A stretch of DNA of 38,288 nt from Chloroflexota bacterium (GTDB lineage: Bacteria > Chloroflexota > UBA6077 > JACCZL01): assembly GCA_020850535.1 (NCBI GenBank), contig JADZEM010000011.1, forward strand, positions 1 through 38,288. Reading direction: 5' to 3'. The position numbers and the translations under genes were made by a program. The notes beneath the pieces are model-generated. The model worked only from the letters and a program-made list of their open reading frames with translations, made no database searches and had not been told where the DNA came from. Positions 9,095-16,962 of the stretch are shown here, one piece after another; position 1 is the stretch's first letter, and each line of letters opens with the position of its first letter.

Positions 9095-9784
9095 TCAGGC
9101 CGGCACGGCCAGTTTCGCCAGCATCGCGTCCAGCACGGCGTCCACGCCCTCGCCCGTCTTGCAGTTCGTGAACAGGAACGGCCGGCCCTCGCGGTAGATC
9201 GTCGAGTCCCGCGAGAAGACCTCCAGGCTCGCGCCGACGTACGGGGCGAGATCGACCTTGTTGATGACCAGCAGATCGCTGCGGATCAGGCCCGGGCCGC
9301 GCTTGCGGGGGATCTTGTCGCCGCCGGCCACGTCGATGACGTAGATCGAGTAGTCCACCAGCCGCCGACTGAAGGTCAGGGTCAGGTTGTCGCCGCCGCT
9401 CTCCACGAGCGCCACCTGGGCCGAGGGGTAGCGCGCCGCCAGGTCTTCCAACGCCGCGAGGTTCATGGTCGGGTCTTCGCGGACGGCCGTGTGCGGACAG
9501 GAGCCGGTCTCGACGCCCACGATCCGCTCGGCGTCCAGGACGCCGTCGAGCGTCTTGCGGACGTGCTCGGCGTCCTCGGTGGTGACGATGTCGTTGGTGA
9601 TCACGACCGTCTCGATGCCGCGCCCCAGCAGCCTGGGCACCAGCTGCTCGACCAGCGCCGTCTTCCCCGACCCGACCGGGCCGCCGATCCCGATTCGCAG
9701 CGGGCTGCCAGCGCCTAGCTTGCGAACAGCCGCGTGATCGCAGTCTCGTGCATCATGGTCATGAGCTCCGTTTGGACCGCACAT
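9095..9784 (-). CDS. ureG: Urease accessory GTPase UreG
   Basis: UreG is the SIMIBI-class GTPase that drives nickel insertion into urease. It shows the P-loop GPVGSGKT (residues 35-42), the nickel-binding Cys-Pro-His in [12 protein letters not shown], the family signature ESGGDNL, and the guanine-specificity motif NKVDLA. ATG 9784 is the only standard start upstream of the P-loop in this frame, so the gene overlaps the end of ureF by 70 nt. The resulting N-terminal extension ([11 protein letters not shown]) is short and rich in His, Asp and Cys. It may be a minimal version of the His-rich nickel-binding tails of some UreG proteins. It is last in the cluster; ureD does not follow. Confidence 0.95.
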   Translation of the reverse strand: MCGPNGAHDHDARDCDHAAVRKLGAGSPLRIGIGGPVGSGKTALVEQLVPRLLGRGIETVVITNDIVTTEDAEHVRKTLDGVLDAERIVGVETGSCPHTAVREDPTMNLAALEDLAARYPSAQVALVESGGDNLTLTFSRRLVDYSIYVIDVAGGDKIPRKRGPGLIRSDLLVINKVDLAPYVGASLEVFSRDSTIYREGRPFLFTNCKTGEGVDAVLDAMLAKLAVPA

Positions 9785-10452
9785 CCGTACATCTCCTTCC
9801 AGGGGATGGTCAGCGCCTCGTCGGCGACGGCCGCGAGGAGCGGGGCCAGCCGAAAGCGAATCTGCTGGGCCTCGACATCGTCCACGTCGATCAGGCGAAG
9901 GGCTGCTCCGAGACAGCCAGCCACGTGCAAGTGCAGCAACAGGAGGACCGTGGCGCGCTGCTCCATCCCGAGCTGACGGCCGGCCACGCCCAGCACCACG
10001 GGGTAGAGGCCGGGCGTCGTGCGGTTGAGCACGAGCCGCCGCAAGTCGGCCAGCCGGCCGCCGGCCAGGCCGGCCAGCGTCGAGAGCGTCTGCCGTCCCG
10101 TCCGCTCCGAGGCCTGTCGCGACTCCCGTGCGAGCTTGGTCGCCAGCAGCCGACGGTCGATCTGCGCCACCAGGTCGAGATCGAGATCGAGATCGTCGGC
10201 GGCGGCCCAGGCGGCCGCCGTGGCGACCGCGTCGGTGGTCCCGATCTGCCAGCGGACGGTGTTCGCGATCCAGGTCTGGAGCGACGCAGCATCGGTCACA
10301 AGCCGGCGCTCAGCCAGCGTCTCCAGCCCGTGCGAGAGGGTGAACCCCCCGCTCGGGAAGAGGGAGTCGCCAAGCTGGAGCGCGGCCAGCAACGCCCCAT
10401 CAGCCCGAAGCACGCCGGCAGCTTGCGACGCCCCATCAGCCTGCATCGTCAT
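9715..10452 (-). CDS. ureF: Urease accessory protein UreF
   Basis: The product is 245 residues and all-alpha, as expected for UreF, which joins UreD and UreG in the urease activation complex. Recognisable segments are [20 protein letters not shown] near the N-terminus, the DLDLDLDLV linker, and the C-terminal [17 protein letters not shown], close to the usual UreF end. ATG 10452 is chosen because it overlaps the TGA of the preceding gene as ATGA, implying translational coupling. An in-frame upstream ATG exists but would run further into that gene. The 3' end overlaps ureG. Confidence 0.93.
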   Translation of the reverse strand: MTMQADGASQAAGVLRADGALLAALQLGDSLFPSGGFTLSHGLETLAERRLVTDAASLQTWIANTVRWQIGTTDAVATAAAWAAADDLDLDLDLVAQIDRRLLATKLARESRQASERTGRQTLSTLAGLAGGRLADLRRLVLNRTTPGLYPVVLGVAGRQLGMEQRATVLLLLHLHVAGCLGAALRLIDVDDVEAQQIRFRLAPLLAAVADEALTIPWKEMYGCAVQTELMTMMHETAITRLFAS

Positions 10453-10796
10453 GCGTCCAAGGTCGCCGCGCCGGCGCGGGCTGCCCGCCACTCCCTCAGC
10501 CGGGCCTGCACGTCCACCCGTCCGAGCGGTTGGTAGTCCGCGTCAGCGGCCCAGGCCATTCGCAGGCCGTCCTCGCCGAAGATGGCCCGCGCGCCCAGCT
10601 CCAGCCGCTCCACAAGGGCACACTGCTCCAGGCCATGCTCATCGAAGTCCGCATTCAGGTGGGTCAGCGGATCGACCGGCCCGGCCAGCGCTGACACCCG
10701 GCCAGCCACGATCATCCCGTGGCGCACGGCCAGCGGATCGATCAGCGAGCCGTCCTCACGGACGTTGTCGGCAGCGGTCAGATGCCGGACTTTCAT
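10449..10796 (-). CDS. Unknown 115-aa protein in the urease cluster
   Basis: The gene sits where ureE or ureD would be expected and is coupled to ureF by an ATGA overlap, so a role tied to urease is inferred. The sequence is acidic in the middle (NADFDEHGLEQC) and begins MKVRHLTAADNVREDG; it ends in a basic helix (RLREWRAARAG). It lacks the His-rich tail of UreE and is far too short for UreD. I do not recognise the family. Possible ligands are few (three His, one Cys), so nickel carriage is not supported by sequence. The start is next to the repeat island at 10831-11256. Confidence 0.65.
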   Translation of the reverse strand: MKVRHLTAADNVREDGSLIDPLAVRHGMIVAGRVSALAGPVDPLTHLNADFDEHGLEQCALVERLELGARAIFGEDGLRMAWAADADYQPLGRVDVQARLREWRAARAGAATLDA

Positions 10797-10830
10797 GGCA
10801 GCTGCGTCCTCGCCCGAACTGTCCTGCCGT

Positions 10831-11007
10831 GCAACCGTGCATTCCCCACGGCATCCTGAGCGGTTGGTCCGATCCTGCCAGCAGGAAGCTCTGGCAGGGA
10901 GCGCAACCGTGCATTCCCCATGTCATCCTGAGCGGTTGGTCCGATCCTGCCAGCAGGATGCTCTGACAGGGAGCGCAACCGTGCATTCCCCATGTCATCC
11001 TGAGCGG
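10831..11007. repeat. 72-bp direct repeats, two full copies and one partial
   Basis: Units 10831-10902 and 10903-10974 are nearly identical. A third copy begins at 10975 and matches for about 33 bp (through CATCCTGAGCGG), then diverges into the inverted-repeat element. Each unit contains ATCCTGAGCGG and a small palindromic CTGCCAGCAG segment. The array lies between ureC and the unknown gene, with no convincing gene in it. Confidence 0.9.
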
Positions 11008-11086
11008 AGCGAGCCTGCGAGCGCAGCCGAAGGATCTCACAACCTGTCGCGTCAGCGGGTGAGATCCTTCGCAAGCTCAGGATGAC
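10994..11086. repeat. Inverted-repeat element of the CATCCTGAGC...AAGGATCT type
   Basis: The left part begins GTCATCCTGAGC (10994-11005) and ends CGAAGGATCTCAC (11028-11040). The right part mirrors it with GTGAGATCCTTCG (11059-11071) and GCTCAGGATGAC (11075-11086). This pair of motifs is a widespread bacterial intergenic repeat type that I recognise from experience only. It can form a long stem inside the urease transcript. Confidence 0.8.
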
Positions 11087-11123
11087 AATGGTGTCTTGAC
11101 GGCAGACACCTCGTGCCGAACGC

Positions 11124-11256
11124 GCCATCACCGCGGGTCGTGCCATCACCGCGGGTCGTGCCATCACCACGGGTCGTGCCATCACCACGGGTCGCGCCAT
11201 TACCGCGGGTCGTGCCATCACCACAGGTCGTGCCATCACCACAGGTCGTGCCATCA
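11124..11256. repeat. 18-bp tandem repeat array, seven units, abutting the ureC stop
   Basis: Seven consecutive 18-bp units (consensus GCCATCACCRCGGGTCGT) run from 11124 to 11249. An eighth partial unit, GCCATCA, runs into the complement of the ureC stop codon (11257-11259). Units differ at a few positions, mainly position 10 and position 12. There are no spacers, so this is a minisatellite and not CRISPR. It lies in the 3' untranslated part of ureC or the intercistronic urease mRNA. Confidence 0.92.
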
Positions 11257-12969
11257 CTACATCAAGTAGAACAACTGCGTGTGCGACAGCCGCTCGGCCG
11301 GGCCGACCGTCGCGATCTTGCCGTCCACCCGCACGACGTACGTCTCGGGGTCCACCTCGATCTTCGGGGTCAGATCGTTCAGCAGCATCTGCTTCTTGGT
11401 GACTGTCCGGCACCCCTTCACGGCCACCAGCCGCTTGTTGAGGCGCAGCCGCTCGCCTACGCCATCGTCGAGGGCCGCCTGCGACGTGAACGTCACAGAC
11501 GTGGCCGCCGGCGCCGACCCGAACGCGCCCCACATCGGCCGGTACAGGACCGGCTCCGTCGTCGGGATTGAGGCGTTCGGATCGCCCATGACGCTCCAGG
11601 CGATCAGCCCGCCCTTGACGATCATTTTCGGCTTGGCCCCGAAAAACGCGATGGGCCACAGCACGATGTCCGCCAGCTTACCGGCCTCCAGCGATCCGAC
11701 CTCGTGCGCGATGCCGTGCGTGATGGCCGGGTTGATGGTCAGCTTGGCGAGGTAGCGCAGGATGCGGAGGTTGTCGTTGGTGGAGACCGAGCCGGGCGGC
11801 GGCTCGCCCATTCGCTTCATCTTGTCGGCGGTCTGGTACAGCTTGGCATAGCTCTCGCCGATGCGCCCCATCGCCTGGGAGTCTGAGGAGTACATCGAGA
11901 TCACGCCAAGGTCGTGCAGCACGTCCTCGGCCGCGATGGTCTCCGCACGGATGCGGCTCTCCGCGAACGCCACGTCCTCCGGCACGGCCGGGTTGAGGTG
12001 ATGGCAGACCATCAGCATGTCCAGGTGCTCGTCCAGCGTGTTGACGGTGTACGGGCGCGTCGGATTCGTGGACGAGGGCAGGGCGTTCAGCTCACCGGCG
12101 ATCTTGATGATGTCAGGCGCGTGGCCGCCGCCTGCCCCCTCGGTGTGGTAGGTGTGGATGGTCCGGCCACCGATGGCCGCGATGGTGTCCTCGACGAAGC
12201 CGGACTCGTTCAGGGTGTCGGTGTGGATCGCCACCTGGATGTCGTAGTCGTCGGCCACCCGCAGCGACGTATCGATGGCCGAGGGCGTCGTGCCCCAGTC
12301 CTCGTGATCCTTCAGGCCGCAGGCGCCCGCCACGATCTGCTCGATCAGCGGCGCGGTCCGGCTGGCGTTCCCCTTCCCGAGGATGCCGACGTTCAGCGGC
12401 AGGTTGTCGACGGCCTGGAGCATCCGGCTGATGTTCCAGGGACCCGGGGTACAGGTCGTGGCGGCAGTGCCGTCGGCCGGCCCGGTCCCACCCCCGATGA
12501 TGGTGGTGATCCCGTTCGAGAGGGCCTCGTAGACCTGCTGAGGGCAGATCATGTGGATGTGGCTGTCGATGCCGCCGGGCGTCGCGATCAGGTGCTCGCC
12601 GGCGATGACTTCCGTGCCGGGGCCGATCGCCATCGTCGGCGTGACGCCGTCCTGGGTGTCCGGGTTGCCGGCCTTGCCCACCCCCACGATCCGCCCGTTC
12701 TTGACGCCCAGGTCGCCCTTGACGATCCCGAGCACGGGGTCCATCACGACGACGTTCGTGATGACGAGATCGAGCGCGCCCTCGGCGCTGGACCGTTGAC
12801 TCTGGGCCATGCCGTCGCGGATCGTCTTGCCGCCGCCGAAGACGGCCTCCTCGCCGGGCACGCCCAGGTCGCGCTCGACCTCGCAGACGAGGTCGGTGTC
12901 GGCCAGCCGGAACCTGTCGCCGGCCGTGGGGCCGTACAGGCGCGCGTACCGGTCACGCGAGATCCGCAT
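11257..12969 (-). CDS. ureC: Urease alpha subunit UreC
   Basis: UreC is the catalytic subunit that hydrolyses urea to ammonia and carbamate at a dinickel centre. The 570-residue product has normal length. Visible motifs are the N-terminal [16 protein letters not shown], the first nickel histidines in [10 protein letters not shown], the lysine to be carbamylated (about K220) in [10 protein letters not shown], and the mobile flap [20 protein letters not shown] with the conserved Cys and His. [12 protein letters not shown], with the last nickel aspartate region, is also present. It ends in the family-typical LFYLM. All catalytic residues I can check are present, so the enzyme should be active once nickel is loaded. 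ATG 12969 overlaps the ureB end by 17 nt. Confidence 0.98.
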   Translation of the reverse strand: MRISRDRYARLYGPTAGDRFRLADTDLVCEVERDLGVPGEEAVFGGGKTIRDGMAQSQRSSAEGALDLVITNVVVMDPVLGIVKGDLGVKNGRIVGVGKAGNPDTQDGVTPTMAIGPGTEVIAGEHLIATPGGIDSHIHMICPQQVYEALSNGITTIIGGGTGPADGTAATTCTPGPWNISRMLQAVDNLPLNVGILGKGNASRTAPLIEQIVAGACGLKDHEDWGTTPSAIDTSLRVADDYDIQVAIHTDTLNESGFVEDTIAAIGGRTIHTYHTEGAGGGHAPDIIKIAGELNALPSSTNPTRPYTVNTLDEHLDMLMVCHHLNPAVPEDVAFAESRIRAETIAAEDVLHDLGVISMYSSDSQAMGRIGESYAKLYQTADKMKRMGEPPPGSVSTNDNLRILRYLAKLTINPAITHGIAHEVGSLEAGKLADIVLWPIAFFGAKPKMIVKGGLIAWSVMGDPNASIPTTEPVLYRPMWGAFGSAPAATSVTFTSQAALDDGVGERLRLNKRLVAVKGCRTVTKKQMLLNDLTPKIEVDPETYVVRVDGKIATVGPAERLSHTQLFYLM

Positions 12970-13378
12970 CGGAGCCCTCCAGCGGCGCAGACTCGAACGG
13001 GGCATCGGCCGGCCCGCCGGCCCCCCGGAAGCGGAGCACTTGCGCCCGCGCGATGGCCGTCTCGATGTCGTCCAGGTCGCCGTCCACCAGCGCCGAGAAC
13101 CCGATGGCCCGGCGCGCACCGCCCAGGGCCACCAGGGTCACTTCGCGCTCGTCGCCGGGCTCGAAGCGGACAGCCGTGCCAGCGGGGATATCGAGGCGCA
13201 TACCGTAGGCCGCGCGCCGGTCGAAGTCCAGCTCGCGGTTCACCTCGAAGAAGTGGTAGTGCGAGCCAACCTGCACCGGGCGGTCGCCGGTGTTCTTGAC
13301 GCGGACCGTCGCCGTCGGGCGGCCGGCGTTCAGCTCGATCTCGCCGTCAGGCACGATGTAGCGGGCGGGTTCGGCCAT
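12953..13378 (-). CDS. ureB: Urease beta subunit UreB
   Basis: This is the small structural subunit that packs against UreC. It shows the opening [13 protein letters not shown], the family segment [22 protein letters not shown], and the closing [21 protein letters not shown]. At 141 residues it is about 30 longer than many UreB proteins. The extra C-terminal tail is acidic and not conserved-looking ([12 protein letters not shown]). ATG 13378 lies 36 bp after the ureA stop, and the 3' end overlaps ureC, which suggests coupled translation. Confidence 0.96.
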   Translation of the reverse strand: MAEPARYIVPDGEIELNAGRPTATVRVKNTGDRPVQVGSHYHFFEVNRELDFDRRAAYGMRLDIPAGTAVRFEPGDEREVTLVALGGARRAIGFSALVDGDLDDIETAIARAQVLRFRGAGGPADAPFESAPLEGSDADLA

Positions 13379-13414
13379 CGTGGATCCTTCGCTGAGATGA
13401 AGCGCGATGCCCTG

Positions 13415-13717
13415 CTAGACAATCGGGTCGTGGCAGGTGACCAGCTTGGTGCCGTCCATGAACGTTGCTTCGACCTGCACAGCCGGCACCATCTCAGGCA
13501 CGCCCGGCATCACGTCGTCGCGGCTGACGATGGTGCGCCCCAGCTCCATCAGGTCGGCGACGCTCTTGCCGTCGCGCGCGCCTTCCAGGATCGCCTCGGT
13601 GATCAGGGCGATGGCCTCGCTGTAGTTCAGCTTGACCCCGCGATCTCGGCGCTTACGGGCGAGGTCAGCCACGATGTAGACGTAGAGCTTCTCAACCTCG
13701 CGCGGACTGAGCATCAT
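13415..13717 (-). CDS. ureA: Urease gamma subunit UreA
   Basis: This 100-residue subunit has the standard form: [32 protein letters not shown], the [20 protein letters not shown] segment, and the end [14 protein letters not shown]. Together these confirm a complete separate gamma subunit, not the fused form of some lineages. Two ATG codons are adjacent at the start. GGAGGAG and GGGGGTGG lie upstream, with the second closer to normal spacing. A possible weak promoter (TTCCTA, 17 nt, TACCAT on the minus strand) precedes it. It is first in the urease operon. Confidence 0.97.
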   Translation of the reverse strand: MMLSPREVEKLYVYIVADLARKRRDRGVKLNYSEAIALITEAILEGARDGKSVADLMELGRTIVSRDDVMPGVPEMVPAVQVEATFMDGTKLVTCHDPIV

Positions 13718-13775
13718 CTGCTGCCACCCCCGCTCCTCCCAGGTAGCGTGATGGTAGCCGGCAGGGGTTGGCGTA

Positions 13776-13808
13776 GGAAACAGACAGGCCCGCCGAAGTT
13801 GGCGGGCC
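13776..13808 (-). terminator. Intrinsic terminator-like hairpin before ureA
   Basis: On the minus strand GGCCCGCC-AACTTC-GGCGGGCC forms an 8-bp GC stem (13787-13808) and is followed by the T-rich TGTCTGTTTCC. It probably ends transcription from the secreted-protein gene at 13873-14469 before the urease operon begins. A second 8-bp stem (13845-13852 with 13859-13866) lies between that gene's stop and this hairpin. Confidence 0.55.
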
Positions 13809-13872
13809 AGGCTTGTGCAGAGGGTACAGCCGTTCAGGGGCGAGGCCGAGCGCGGTCACGCTCGGCGTGAGA

Positions 13873-14469
13873 TCACCGACCGAGCGCGCGGTCGAGCCGC
13901 GCCGACGTGATCGCCGCCAGCTCGTAGGGGATGCCGAAGGAGACGACGCCCTCAAGGCCGCCCGCGCCAGTCACGATGATCATGTTCTCCTTGATGAAGC
14001 CGACGAGGTAGATCGTCACGCTGTCCTCGGTCTTCACGAGGCTGAACGTCCCGCCGTCGTTCGGGCCGGACTTGCTCATCCGGTAGCCGTTCTGCTCGAC
14101 CCAGTACCGCCGCTGCATCTGGAGCGCATCGCCAGCGCCGATGCTCTCGTCCAGCCGGACGACCTGCTGAATGATGAAGACCGGCCCGGACATCAGGTTC
14201 ATGTCGTTGATCTCGCGCATCATGCCGACCTGATAGATCGGGCCGACGTTCTCGACGCGCCCGTGCTCGGTCAGCGACGGATCGACGGAGAAGCCGGACG
14301 GCAGATCGGCCGGCGAGAGCGCGATGTCCTTCGGCTCGACAGCCAGCGGCGCGGCCAGCGACTGCCCGCCTGTCAGGGCCAGGAACGTCGAGGTGACCAC
14401 CACGACGGCCAGCATGAGGCGCACGATCGGCGCGACGGCAGTGCAGACCCGCCACGGGTTCATCTTCAT
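13873..14469 (-). CDS. Predicted secreted protein, paralogue A of a tandem pair
   Basis: The 198-residue product starts at ATG 14469, with GGGAG 9 nt upstream. An N-terminal export signal follows (APIVRLMLAVVVVTSTFLAL, then GGQSLAAP). The mature part begins PKDIALSPADLPSGFSVD and contains GPVFIIQQVVRLDE and GPNDGGTFSLVKTEDSV. It ends ITSARLDRALGR. I do not recognise the family. Every landmark has a counterpart in the protein at 14988-15581, so the two are paralogues. A late hydrophobic segment (ENMIIVTGAGGLEGVVSF) is probably buried core. Its function is unknown; a ligand-binding or cell-surface role is only a guess. Confidence 0.75.
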   Translation of the reverse strand: MKMNPWRVCTAVAPIVRLMLAVVVVTSTFLALTGGQSLAAPLAVEPKDIALSPADLPSGFSVDPSLTEHGRVENVGPIYQVGMMREINDMNLMSGPVFIIQQVVRLDESIGAGDALQMQRRYWVEQNGYRMSKSGPNDGGTFSLVKTEDSVTIYLVGFIKENMIIVTGAGGLEGVVSFGIPYELAAITSARLDRALGR

Positions 14470-14655
14470 CACGTTCGTCTCCCAGTCCGAGGTAGGGCTG
14501 GATGGCTCAGTCGGCGTCACACACACCGTGTGACGGGCTCCGGCCACAAGCTCGCCCTGCTCTCTTTGCGGCTGAATCGCCACATTCTCGCAGACGTTCG
14601 AACGGCCGGAACGGTTCCTTCGAGATGGGGCGTCATGGAAAAGCCGCAGACCTGG

Positions 14656-14904
14656 CTACACGAGCCGATACACCTTCTGCTTGCGCCAGAGGTGCGGTGT
14701 TCGTGAGTCGGCCTCTTCGATGCGGCCATCGCTCTGAAGCTGCTCGAACTCGGCCATCGGCAGCTCGACGTACCGGCACGCCCTCGCGTCGAACACGATG
14801 CGCGTGCGAGCGCGGCGCTCGTAGAGGCCGGCGCGCTCGCTTTGCAGCCAGTTGATGACGAGACCGGCCCGCCCGTGCAGCAAGTACGGCAGCGATCTGA
14901 TCAT
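14656..14904 (-). CDS. Small hypothetical protein (82 aa) between the secreted paralogues
   Basis: The reading frame has GC-rich third positions like its neighbours, which supports it over the frames that overlap it. The product is basic and soluble: MIRSLPYLLHGRAG, then WLQSERAGLYERRARTRIVF, and AEFEQLQSDGRIEEAD. The late part has the look of a short helix-rich nucleic-acid- or protein-binding module, but I do not recognise it. It lies between two related secreted-protein genes on the same strand. There are gaps of more than 80 bp on the upstream side and nearly 190 bp on the downstream side. Confidence 0.5.
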   Translation of the reverse strand: MIRSLPYLLHGRAGLVINWLQSERAGLYERRARTRIVFDARACRYVELPMAEFEQLQSDGRIEEADSRTPHLWRKQKVYRLV

Positions 14905-14987
14905 GTCGCACCCCGGAGCGGTACTGATCCTGTCAGCTTGAGATAGTACCGCGCCGGCCGCCGCGATGCCGTAATGTCGGGGACGGC

Positions 14988-15581
14988 CTACGGGCGGGCC
15001 GCTGCCGCGTCGAGCCGCGCCGACGTGATGCCGGCCAGATCCACCAGTCGAGCGAACGTCGTCACCGGCGCGAGGCCGCCCGTCGTGGTGAACACCACCA
15101 TGTTTCCCTTCACGAAGCCGACCGAGTAGAGGATCACGTCGCCCTCGGTGCGCTTCAGGCTGACGGTGCCGCCGTCGTTCGGACCCTCAGGCGTGGGCGA
15201 CATGCCGGCATCGCGGATCAGCTCGTCGCGGATCGAGGCGAGCACGGCCTCGGCAGCCACCGGCCCATCGATCCGTACGATGATCTGCTGCACGATGATC
15301 GGGCCGTCGAGCAGGTTCTGGGGCGTGGCCTGTCGCCGCATATCGACCCGCAGGCTCACGCCGACGCTGTCGGGAAGGATGCTCAGGCCGGTGACGGCCG
15401 GGTCCACGGCGAAGCCGGCCTGCAAGTCAGCCAGGGTCAGTGCAACCTCACGTGGATCGACCGGCCCGGCCGCCTGGGCGCGCGGCACGGCGATCCAGCC
15501 CGTCGTCATCAGCGTCAGCAGCAGCGCCAGTCCGGCCAGCAGCCGCAACACCCGGGGGCTGCTCCAGGATCGTGCTCGCAT
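14988..15581 (-). CDS. Predicted secreted protein, paralogue B of a tandem pair
   Basis: The 197-residue product starts at ATG 15581 behind GGGAGG with 5-6 nt spacing. It has an N-terminal signal peptide (VLRLLAGLALLLTLMTTGWIA, cleavage probable after RAQAA). The mature domain opens PREVALTLADLQAGFAVD, then GPIIVQQIIVRID, GPNDGGTVSLKRTEGDVI, VGFVKGNMVVFTTTGG, and ends ITSARLDAAAARP. These align in order with the protein at 13873-14469. No catalytic motif is evident. The conserved core G-P-N-D-G-G-T-x-S-L is the best signature for the family. Confidence 0.8.
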   Translation of the reverse strand: MRARSWSSPRVLRLLAGLALLLTLMTTGWIAVPRAQAAGPVDPREVALTLADLQAGFAVDPAVTGLSILPDSVGVSLRVDMRRQATPQNLLDGPIIVQQIIVRIDGPVAAEAVLASIRDELIRDAGMSPTPEGPNDGGTVSLKRTEGDVILYSVGFVKGNMVVFTTTGGLAPVTTFARLVDLAGITSARLDAAAARP

Positions 15582-15665
15582 AGCGTCCTCCCGCCGGCCG
15601 CGCGTGCCTGGACACCCGAGTCCAGCGAACAGAAGGCACGGGGCGGCTGTCTGGGAGAACGCCCG

Positions 15666-15692
15666 GGTGCGCCGTCACGAGGACGGCGCACC
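15666..15692 (-). terminator. Hairpin downstream of the PIG-L deacetylase gene
   Basis: GGTGCGCCGTC (15666-15676) and GACGGCGCACC (15682-15692) form a perfect 11-bp stem with a 5-nt loop. It starts 13 bp past the stop codon on the minus strand. No T-run follows, so termination strength is uncertain. Confidence 0.45.
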
Positions 15693-15705
15693 GACGCGTC
15701 TGGCG

Positions 15706-16443
15706 CTACCGGAGACGAAAGTACTTGAAGGACTCGGCGAAACGGAGTCCTTGCGTCTGGCCAACCTGCCCGGCCCGTTCCCGAACCATGTTCGAGAGGT
15801 TCCAGTCCGGCCGATCTGGCCGCGTGCCGTCGCCCACCTGGCTGACGTGCGCCAGCAGCGCATGGATCTTGAGGTCGACGGTCTCCTCGATGTCGATGAA
15901 GACATCAGGCGTGTTCGTGCCGCCGACGTACACCTCGACGACCTTGTGCGGCTCGAACCCTTCATCCAGCAGCTCGGGGAAGACGTGCGGATCGCGGGCG
16001 GACGGGTAGACGGCGTCCAGGGCGGCATCGCCGGCCGCGCGGTGATCGGCGTGGTTCAGGTAGCCCTGCGCCGACCAGCGGGTCGTCGGATCCTGGCAGA
16101 TCAGGACGTCGGGCCTGTAGCGGCGAATCTCGCGGACGAGGTCGCGGCGCAGCGCCAGCGTGTTCGTCAGGATGCCGTCCTCGTAGCCGAGGAACGTCAG
16201 CCCCTTCGCGCCGAGCCGGGTGCAGGCCTCGCGCTGCTCGACCTTGCGGATCTCGGCCAGTTTGGCCGGGGACATCTCGCGGTCGGACGTGCCCTTGTCG
16301 CCGGCCGTGCAGAGGACGTAGTTGACTTCTTTGCCCTCACGGGCGAACTTGGCAATCGTGCCCGCGGCCATGAACTCGGCGTCGTCTGGGTGCGCCACGA
16401 CGACCAGGACACTGCGGGCCTCGTACTTGTGCTCGTCGGACAT
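15706..16443 (-). CDS. PIG-L/LmbE family N-acetylglucosaminyl deacetylase
   Basis: The 245-residue product carries the zinc-binding A-H-P-D-D-A-E motif (residues 17-23) and the C-terminal zinc motif N-H-A-D-H-R, with the intervening CTAGDKGTSD typical of this Rossmann-like family. Members remove acetyl groups from N-acetylglucosamine conjugates: mycothiol and bacillithiol precursors, glycolipids or antibiotics. Which conjugate is used here cannot be decided. BshB- and MshB-like roles in low-molecular-weight thiol synthesis are possible, but no partner gene is nearby. The gene is monocistronic. A direct GTGGCAGG-type repeat lies just upstream of the ATG. Confidence 0.93.
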   Translation of the reverse strand: MSDEHKYEARSVLVVVAHPDDAEFMAAGTIAKFAREGKEVNYVLCTAGDKGTSDREMSPAKLAEIRKVEQREACTRLGAKGLTFLGYEDGILTNTLALRRDLVREIRRYRPDVLICQDPTTRWSAQGYLNHADHRAAGDAALDAVYPSARDPHVFPELLDEGFEPHKVVEVYVGGTNTPDVFIDIEETVDLKIHALLAHVSQVGDGTRPDRPDWNLSNMVRERAGQVGQTQGLRFAESFKYFRLR

Positions 16444-16655
16444 CCGAACCTGCCACTCCTGCCACTGCTAGACGCTCATGTCGGCCCGCTCACCCTGCAA
16501 GCAGGCCGACCGAAACCGAGGAACGAAGTACACCGTTGGCCCGGACAGTCTCCGTGGCCACCAGGGCGCGGCGTCGAACCGTAGACGCCGCCGTTACTCT
16601 GGTGACCATAGCGAACGAGTCGGGGAACCGTCAAAACGCCGGGCGCGCATCAGGC

Positions 16656-16958
16656 CAGGACGATTACATGTTGAGCGCGTCACGCAGCGTGGTCGGGGCT
16701 TGAAAGCCCCGCCTACAGGCATTCAGTCGCTGCGCGACGCCCCAGTCTCACCGGACGACGGCTGTTCTCGTCCTTCGTCGCGCAGCGACTGAATGCCTGT
16801 AGGCGGGGGTCTATGACCCTTGACGAATTCCTGCGGTCATAGCCCCTCACCCCCCGACCTGACGTGCGGACTCCGTGGTTATTTCGTCAAACGCCATCAA
16901 CCCCCGACTGCCCGTCCTGCCACGTTCTTGGAACGCCAACGAAGATGCGATTGCCCTG
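16656..16958. mobile_element. MITE-like palindromic element, copy 1 (degenerate)
   Basis: The left end (CAGGACGATTACATGTTGAG, 16656-16675) and the complement of the right end (CAGGGCAATCGCATCTTCG, ending at 16958) match the terminal inverted repeats of the two copies at 37931-38288. The interior shows the family core GGGGCTTGAAAGCCCC (16695-16710) and a perfect 33-bp inverted repeat (16707-16739 with 16776-16808). There is no gene inside. The right end stops 4 bp beyond the stop codon of the DUF4129 gene (16963-16965). At 303 bp it is longer than copy 2, with extra sequence right of the palindrome. The rest of the gap (16444-16655) shows nothing recognisable. Confidence 0.75.
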
Positions 16959-16962
16959 CGCG

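Noticed and set aside
11124-11256. CRISPR array
   Set aside because: The 18-bp units are directly adjacent with no variable spacers, and no cas gene is present.
10793-11659. A protein gene reading through the repeat island (288 codons with VMARP repeats)
   Set aside because: Its upstream part is out of frame with, and overlaps, the clearly real ureC. The rest is only translated repeats.
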